23,890 nucleotides of DNA from a virus. The position numbers were made by a program, and so were the translations under genes. The stretch is from IMG/VR virus record IMGVR_UViG_3300044922_000215, positions 1 through 23,890 of that record. One strand, 5' to 3'. The notes under the pieces were generated by a model, which ran no database searches, was not told the DNA's origin, and saw nothing but the letters and a program-made list of their open reading frames with translations. Each line of letters begins with the position of its first letter. Position 1 is the first letter of the stretch. This document shows, one piece after another, positions 19,686-23,890 of this stretch.

Positions 19686-21343
19686 TATTCATCCCCCTCA
19701 ATAAACTCTTCAATGACTTCAGAGATTCGACCTTCTGAGTCACGGATAACTTTCTTGCGAACCTTGCGCCGGTCAATTTGATTTGTGACTTCAACTGTTG
19801 GTGAGGCAACATTGACAGTTGGAGCTTCAACGCGAACTTCAGGTGATTCGAGCATAACCATTGCAGGCTCGATGTTCACATTTGGAGCTGCTACATTGAC
19901 GACAGGCTCAGGAACATTGACAACAGTTCCATTATTGCGAGCATCTCTGACATCGTAGGCAGCAGCAGGGTCATTTGGGTCAATCTGTGAAATTGGTTGA
20001 AGTTGTGAACTTGGAACGCCTGTGTGTGCGATAGGAACCATCTCAACCGCCTTCAAGACTTCTTCAGGGTCAAAGCCAACCTGAACCAACTTGCTCACAA
20101 TGTCGGCGCGTAGATTTAGGCCGACATCCTTAGCATCAGAGGCATCAATGTTCTGCAATGGAACACGGAACTGATCGCCTGCCTCGCCTATTGGTGCAAG
20201 GTCTTCGACAGAGCGAACATCGTTCAAAGATAAGAAACCTTCGCGTAGTCCTTTTGTGTAAGCATCATAGCGTTCAATTGTTGTGCCACGAAGCAGAGCA
20301 TCAAGGTTGAACTTGATAAATCCATCAGGCTCAGGCAACAAATTAGAGAAGCTCTGTTCTAGGCGCTCAAGTAAAGGGCGCAAACTGTGTTGAACGAATG
20401 AAAGATTCTGCGCTTCAACAGATGCAAACGACATTGCGCCAGCAACAGGATGACCAAGAAGTGAAATAGGGCAACGGAATAATCTTGCGATTTCCTCGAC
20501 CCCAAATCTCCGCGAGTCTAGGAGCTGTGCATCTTGGGCGTTTAATGTCAAAGGTTTGAAAATTGCTCCGCCTGAAAGAATGCCAATCTTGCCTGCGCGA
20601 TAAGGGCCTGTGTGAGTTATGTTCCAATCACGGCTGATGTCTTGTGCTTGCTCTTGCGTAAGTTCGCCAGCAACTTCAATGACACCGCCAGGGTTGGCAG
20701 CGTTGCCAAAGTAGGCAGCAGCATAAGTTTCTGCTGCCATTGCGCCACCTATTGCAAGGCGACAAGCTGCGACAGGGCCTAGACCATAATACGATCCTGG
20801 AAGTCTAAACATTGGGATATGTAGAATTTCTCTGCCTGTAAGAATCTCAGTTCTGACTTCGCCTTCTTCACGAACTGTTATCTCATAGACCAAAGGCTCA
20901 TTCGGCCCTAGTCTGCGAATGCGAACCTCATTTGGGTTCAAGCAATAAAGCTCAAAGACTTCATCGTTCTGATCGCGCACTGTCAAGATGTATGCGTTGC
21001 CGTGGAGATTGAGTGAGGCCAAGACCTGCTCAAAGAACTCAATGCGTGAGGCTTCAGGGTTTGGTCTATTGACCCAAGCAGGTGTTTCGCCATAAACGGC
21101 TGCGTAAGAAATGCGGTTGCGACCTCTGCGCACATAAGCGCCAAGAGGAAGCGATGAGATTGTGTCGCCAAGCAAACGCACACAAGCATAAACGGCTGAC
21201 ATTCTGATTGCAGAATCAGGTGTGACATCGACTCCTGACGGAGCCATAAAAGCAGGGCGACCAGGAATGATTGGTTCTACATATTGCGAATTTTGATTCT
21301 GTCGCTTCTCGCCTTGAATGCGAATGCGCTTTGATATTCCCAT
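19685..21343 (-). CDS. Portal protein, HK97 family, 552 aa
   Basis: Recognisable HK97-type portal: SAVYACVRLLGDTISSLPLG (49-68), NRPNPEASRIEFFEQVLASLNLHGNAY, LNPNEVRIRR, EILHIPMFR, the GVEEIARLFRCPISLLGHP block in the clip/stem region and the final LREGFLSLNDVRSVEDLAPI. Twelve copies form the DNA-entry vertex. Its C-terminal addition is odd: about residues 483-525 have a V-x-V-x2-P repeat (VVNVPEPVVNVAAPNVNIEP.. VEAPTVNVASPTVEV) and the chain ends with a charged coil (RKVRKKVIRDSEGR..). This rod-like tail, probably facing the capsid interior or scaffold, is not part of the core fold. Start at ATG 21343, overlapping the stop of the upstream membrane protein gene by one base. Confidence 0.92.
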   Translation of the reverse strand: MGISKRIRIQGEKRQNQNSQYVEPIIPGRPAFMAPSGVDVTPDSAIRMSAVYACVRLLGDTISSLPLGAYVRRGRNRISYAAVYGETPAWVNRPNPEASRIEFFEQVLASLNLHGNAYILTVRDQNDEVFELYCLNPNEVRIRRLGPNEPLVYEITVREEGEVRTEILTGREILHIPMFRLPGSYYGLGPVAACRLAIGGAMAAETYAAAYFGNAANPGGVIEVAGELTQEQAQDISRDWNITHTGPYRAGKIGILSGGAIFKPLTLNAQDAQLLDSRRFGVEEIARLFRCPISLLGHPVAGAMSFASVEAQNLSFVQHSLRPLLERLEQSFSNLLPEPDGFIKFNLDALLRGTTIERYDAYTKGLREGFLSLNDVRSVEDLAPIGEAGDQFRVPLQNIDASDAKDVGLNLRADIVSKLVQVGFDPEEVLKAVEMVPIAHTGVPSSQLQPISQIDPNDPAAAYDVRDARNNGTVVNVPEPVVNVAAPNVNIEPAMVMLESPEVRVEAPTVNVASPTVEVTNQIDRRKVRKKVIRDSEGRISEVIEEFIEGDE

Positions 21344-21483
21344 CAGTTAGCCTTCTCCGTTATCCAAACTAGAAATGACCCCAAGCAGACAAGAGCGAGA
21401 GGAACTGAGAACATTGCAAGACCTGTCGTGGCAATAGCTAACCCACCGACACCAACAAGCATTGACAAATCAAGTTTCTTCAT
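21343..21483 (-). CDS. Small membrane protein between terminase and portal, 46 aa
   Basis: Hand-translated from ATG 21483. Residues 8-41 are almost entirely hydrophobic with a Ser-Val-Pro kink near the middle (MFSVPLA), consistent with a two-span hairpin or one long span. AGAGGCAAT precedes the start, and the stop overlaps the portal start (TGATG at 21341-21345). Its function is unknown; a membrane-docking or superinfection role would be speculation. The coupling argues that it is real. Confidence 0.68.
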   Translation of the reverse strand: MKKLDLSMLVGVGGLAIATTGLAMFSVPLALVCLGSFLVWITEKAN

Positions 21484-21491
21484 ATTGCCTC

Positions 21492-23018
21492 TCAGACTTG
21501 TATCGAAAAGAATTGAGCCACAGGCGGCTTCGGCGGTGGCGGTTGCGTGGCGCGGTCATAGCCAAAGATTGCTGCAACTGCGGCATCGACCTTGCGCCTT
21601 GCAGATGCCTTGGCCACCATCACACCTCGACTTGATTGTTTTGTGACACAGTTTGCGATGTGTCTAGCAAGACCCTCATTGCCATCGTGAGTGAATGATT
21701 GGTTGATGACACCTTCATAGAATTTAGCTGTGGCAGGAACCATTCGCTCTGCTGAGTTGGGGTAAGCCAAAACAGGCAATCCCTCTTCATCGAGAACCAT
21801 AAATGTTCGGTTCCATCTTGCGGGGTCGAAAACAATTTCCCGCACAGTAATTCTGTTATTTCTTGCAGTAGAGATAATCGCTTGTTCGACTTCTGCGACA
21901 GGAACAAACCAACCTTGTTCTGCATTATCAGGCTTCTCCCATAATCCAATGACCGAACAATGTGGTCGCTCTCCACCTAGATACCAAGCGATTAAAGCAG
22001 TTGAGTCATTTGAGAAAGAACCATCAAAGGCAAGGACTACATCTTCGCCAGGAATGTGTGGTCTGCCTTCATAGATAAGAGCTTCCCACGATCCTTGCGG
22101 AAGCCAAGCGGTTGTGGTGCTTACAAATGTGTTGCATCTTTTGGTGCGAAATTCTGCTTCAGGTGTTCGCAATACCGCCGACTCAAAATCTTGAATGTCA
22201 ACAATATCGCCAAGACCAGGATTTGCCTCTGCCCACACTTCAGGTTTTCTGTGGTCGGCATCGGCGGCTGTCGGCTCCCACCAAGCAAAGAAAAATGATG
22301 GGTCAATCTTTTCGCTTTTAACTAATTGTTGCCCATATTGGTAGAGCGAGTAGCAGAGCGAGTCTTGGCCTTGCGAGTCACTTTTAACGCCCGCAGTTGT
22401 AATGCCGAAAAGTAAAGAATCCGCACGAGCGCCACCGGCAAGGGATAGCGTGTTCCATAAATCCCACGATGGTTGCGCGTGGACTTCGTCAAAGATAACA
22501 AGCGGTGAAGGGTTGAGTCCTTCTTTTGTGTAAGCCTCGGCAGAGAGGACACGATAAACACTCGCCTTCTCTTTGAACTCTATTGCATCGCGGTAGAGAG
22601 TAAACATTGATGAAAGTTCTTCATCTAGTTCAATCATTCGCTTGGCAGTTCCAAAGACGATTCGTGCTTGATCTCTATCTGCTGCGCAAGAATAAATCTC
22701 AGAGCCATTGCCACCAAGAGTTAAACCTGCAAGACCCATTGAAGCTGCAAGTGCTGACTTGCCATTCTTACGAGCCATTCCAACAAGCGCAGTTCTATGA
22801 CGAAATCGCCCATCTTCACGGCGAGCAAGAGCGTGGCTTAGAAGTTGCTTTTGCCAATCTCTCAAGAGCAGAAGTTTTCCGGCAGGAGAAGCTACGGAAT
22901 CTTTCGTGACTCGACAGACGGCCTCTGCGAATTTGGCGTAGATAGCGCCATCGCCCAAGTCTTGTTCTGACTGTGGCACTGGCGTTAGCCAACGCGGTGG
23001 CCAACTACTTTGCGACAT
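21492..23018 (-). CDS. terL: Terminase large subunit, 508 aa
   Basis: Packaging motor ATPase plus nuclease. Seen: Walker A-like loop G80-MARKNGK-S88, Walker B and catalytic acid LVIFD177E178 in SPLVIFDEVHAQ, motif III-like LFGITTAGV (203-211), and the RNase H-fold nuclease with D332 (LAFDGSFSND), D398 (IVFDPARW) and D478 (KVDAAVAAIFGYD). The arrangement follows the HK97/Terminase_1-type large subunit. It overlaps the small subunit by 14 bases. The likely headful or cos mode cannot be read from this gene alone, but the HNH neighbour favours cos. Confidence 0.93.
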   Translation of the reverse strand: MSQSSWPPRWLTPVPQSEQDLGDGAIYAKFAEAVCRVTKDSVASPAGKLLLLRDWQKQLLSHALARREDGRFRHRTALVGMARKNGKSALAASMGLAGLTLGGNGSEIYSCAADRDQARIVFGTAKRMIELDEELSSMFTLYRDAIEFKEKASVYRVLSAEAYTKEGLNPSPLVIFDEVHAQPSWDLWNTLSLAGGARADSLLFGITTAGVKSDSQGQDSLCYSLYQYGQQLVKSEKIDPSFFFAWWEPTAADADHRKPEVWAEANPGLGDIVDIQDFESAVLRTPEAEFRTKRCNTFVSTTTAWLPQGSWEALIYEGRPHIPGEDVVLAFDGSFSNDSTALIAWYLGGERPHCSVIGLWEKPDNAEQGWFVPVAEVEQAIISTARNNRITVREIVFDPARWNRTFMVLDEEGLPVLAYPNSAERMVPATAKFYEGVINQSFTHDGNEGLARHIANCVTKQSSRGVMVAKASARRKVDAAVAAIFGYDRATQPPPPKPPVAQFFSIQV

Positions 23019-23475
23019 TTTGATTTTGCGAAATGAGCTCTTCGAGTTTAGTTCGAGCTTTCACTTCCGCAACCCCCATTTTACTTCGGTCAACAGGTGT
23101 GAGTCCTAGTTGGCAAAGCAATTTGAAAATCTCTGTTTCTATTGTTGAGAGCATTCCGAATAAAGGGTTGGCATAGGCATAGCCCTTGTCGGTGTAAAGA
23201 ACGAATTGGCTTTTCTTTAGTTGCTTGGCGATTTCTTTTTGCCTTGCCATTTTCTCAACCAAGGAGGTCAGCAAGTGTTCATCGGTCACAGCAATCCAAG
23301 GTGCGAGCCTGCGCATCTCTGACCATTTTTGCTTTTGGACTTTGCTCAAATGCGTTGGCGGTTCGCCTGATATTTGTGGAAGCATAATTAAATTCTTTTT
23401 GTCGGGTAGTTTTCTACCGCTTGGGTTACCCAATAAACGCTTGACTTCATTTGGCTTTGGCTGTGGCCCTGGCAT
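23005..23475 (-). CDS. terS: Terminase small subunit, P27 family, 156 aa
   Basis: The N-terminal basic stretch with PGPQPKPNEVKRLLGNPSGRKLP is the signature of P27-family small terminases. A helix-rich DNA-recognition domain (LSKVQKQKWSEMRRLAPW and TDEHLLTSLVEKMARQ) and a C-terminal oligomerisation helix follow. It selects the packaging start site and recruits the large subunit. The start at ATG 23475 follows a 153-base non-coding gap that is a good candidate for that site. Confidence 0.88.
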   Translation of the reverse strand: MPGPQPKPNEVKRLLGNPSGRKLPDKKNLIMLPQISGEPPTHLSKVQKQKWSEMRRLAPWIAVTDEHLLTSLVEKMARQKEIAKQLKKSQFVLYTDKGYAYANPLFGMLSTIETEIFKLLCQLGLTPVDRSKMGVAEVKARTKLEELISQNQNVAK

Positions 23476-23628
23476 TACAAATCAACACTCACTTGAATTA
23501 AACCCCCATAGGTTGTATCTTGCTACTCTGTGCAAGAAGGAATACGCGGGGTGCTTTACCCGCTTGTTTCCTAGACTTTTTACCCATACCCGTATATGCC
23601 ACGGGGGGTTGTTTTAATTTTGTATGTT
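23476..23628. other. Intergenic region before terminase; candidate packaging (cos) site
   Basis: A 153-base gap without a convincing gene separates the HNH endonuclease and small terminase. It contains dyad symmetries, CCCGT-ATATGCC-ACGGG (23589-23605) and GCGGG-8 bases-CCCGC (23546-23563), and G/C runs in an otherwise AT-rich stretch. Phage cos sites lie beside terminase genes, and HNH endonucleases encoded beside terminase are needed for cos cleavage in HK97-like phages. This makes the gap the best place to seek cos, but I cannot define an overhang. A leftward late promoter could also be here; none was clear. Confidence 0.4.
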
Positions 23629-23890
23629 TTAACCTTTTGATGAATTACATTTGCGACAAAGCACTTGAATATTTCTTAACTCTGACTTGCCACCAAGAGC
23701 CAGGGGAATTATGTGATCCGCAGTCAAGTCATAAGGCGAGTGGCACCGCAAACAAAATGGTTGCAATTTGCGGGCGAGCTTTGATAACTGCTGCCACTTG
23801 TAATCATAACCACGCTCTTGTCTTGATGGTCGTTGTGCTTCTCTTTTGCGTTTGCATTCCACACAAAGATAAGAGTTGCGAACAACAGTT
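23629..23890 (-). CDS. HNH endonuclease (5' end outside window)
   Basis: The reading frame is open to the right edge, so the start lies outside. A GTG at 23862 could start a 77-residue form but would leave out the preceding Y-L-C-V-E-C segment. The full frame has CVEC as its first zinc pair, then FCLRC, the catalytic DHIIPLALGG (ADH and N in the betabeta-alpha-metal fold) and LCRKCNSSKG. Known: HNH proteins encoded beside terminase work with it in cleaving phage DNA for packaging. Order (HNH, small and large terminase, portal) fits this exactly. Seen: intact catalytic His and Cys knuckles. Role with terminase is inferred from context. Confidence 0.88.
   Translation of the reverse strand, partial: TVVRNSYLCVECKRKREAQRPSRQERGYDYKWQQLSKLARKLQPFCLRCHSPYDLTADHIIPLALGGKSELRNIQVLCRKCNSSKG

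Noticed and set aside
23498-23587. 29-residue basic ORF in the gap before terminase
   Set aside because: No ribosome binding site and too short to support; the gap is better seen as regulatory or packaging DNA.

Overview
The window is a stretch of a tailed double-stranded DNA phage genome (siphovirus type: HK97-fold head, long tail with tape measure, no sheath or baseplate genes seen). The best inference for the host is a Gram-positive actinobacterium of modest GC content, for example a freshwater planktonic one. The reasons are that GC is in the mid-40s by eye, the endolysin is a single CHAP domain with no spanin genes, and several domain combinations (the MPY.. and Cys-rich front end on the prohead protease, P27-type small terminase, PD-(D/E)XK nuclease) are familiar from actinobacteriophages. 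No integrase, repressor or tRNA gene was recognised, so lifestyle cannot be decided.

Layout. The right-hand 18.5 kb (about 23890 down to 4818) is one leftward late block in the classical order: HNH endonuclease (cut by the right edge), small and large terminase, a 46-residue membrane protein, portal, two small structural proteins, a multidomain prohead protease, major capsid protein, a glycosyltransferase, head-tail adaptor, tail terminator-like protein, two tandem paralogous tail tube proteins, the tail assembly chaperone with a -1 frameshift extension, a connector-like protein, tape measure, minor tail protein, tail fibre-like protein, glycine-rich adhesin, two small structural proteins, then lysis (membrane protein, CHAP endolysin, holin-like protein). 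It continues with a DUF6378 protein and a sugar cassette (two glycosyltransferases and an NAD-dependent epimerase/dehydratase) ending at 2286. Most neighbours are translationally coupled by ATGA, TAATG or TGATG junctions.

The left end is different. Between about 784 and 2289 a rightward, more AT-rich operon carries three tiny proteins with paired cysteines, a ribbon-helix-helix protein, a stand-alone primase-polymerase domain and a membrane protein. It meets the late block tail to tail with a 4-base overlap. From 730 to the left edge a leftward group (small membrane protein, unknown protein, PD-(D/E)XK nuclease cut by the edge) diverges from it; the 731-892 gap probably holds promoters for both.

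Most noteworthy: sugar-transfer genes in two places, one inserted between capsid and neck genes behind a strong hairpin, suggesting glycosylation of virion or host surface; duplicated tail tube genes; a prohead protease fused to a large N-terminal region but with its own internal ribosome binding site and start; a 103-base out-of-frame overlap of endolysin and holin; and a cluster of micro-genes shorter than 60 codons.
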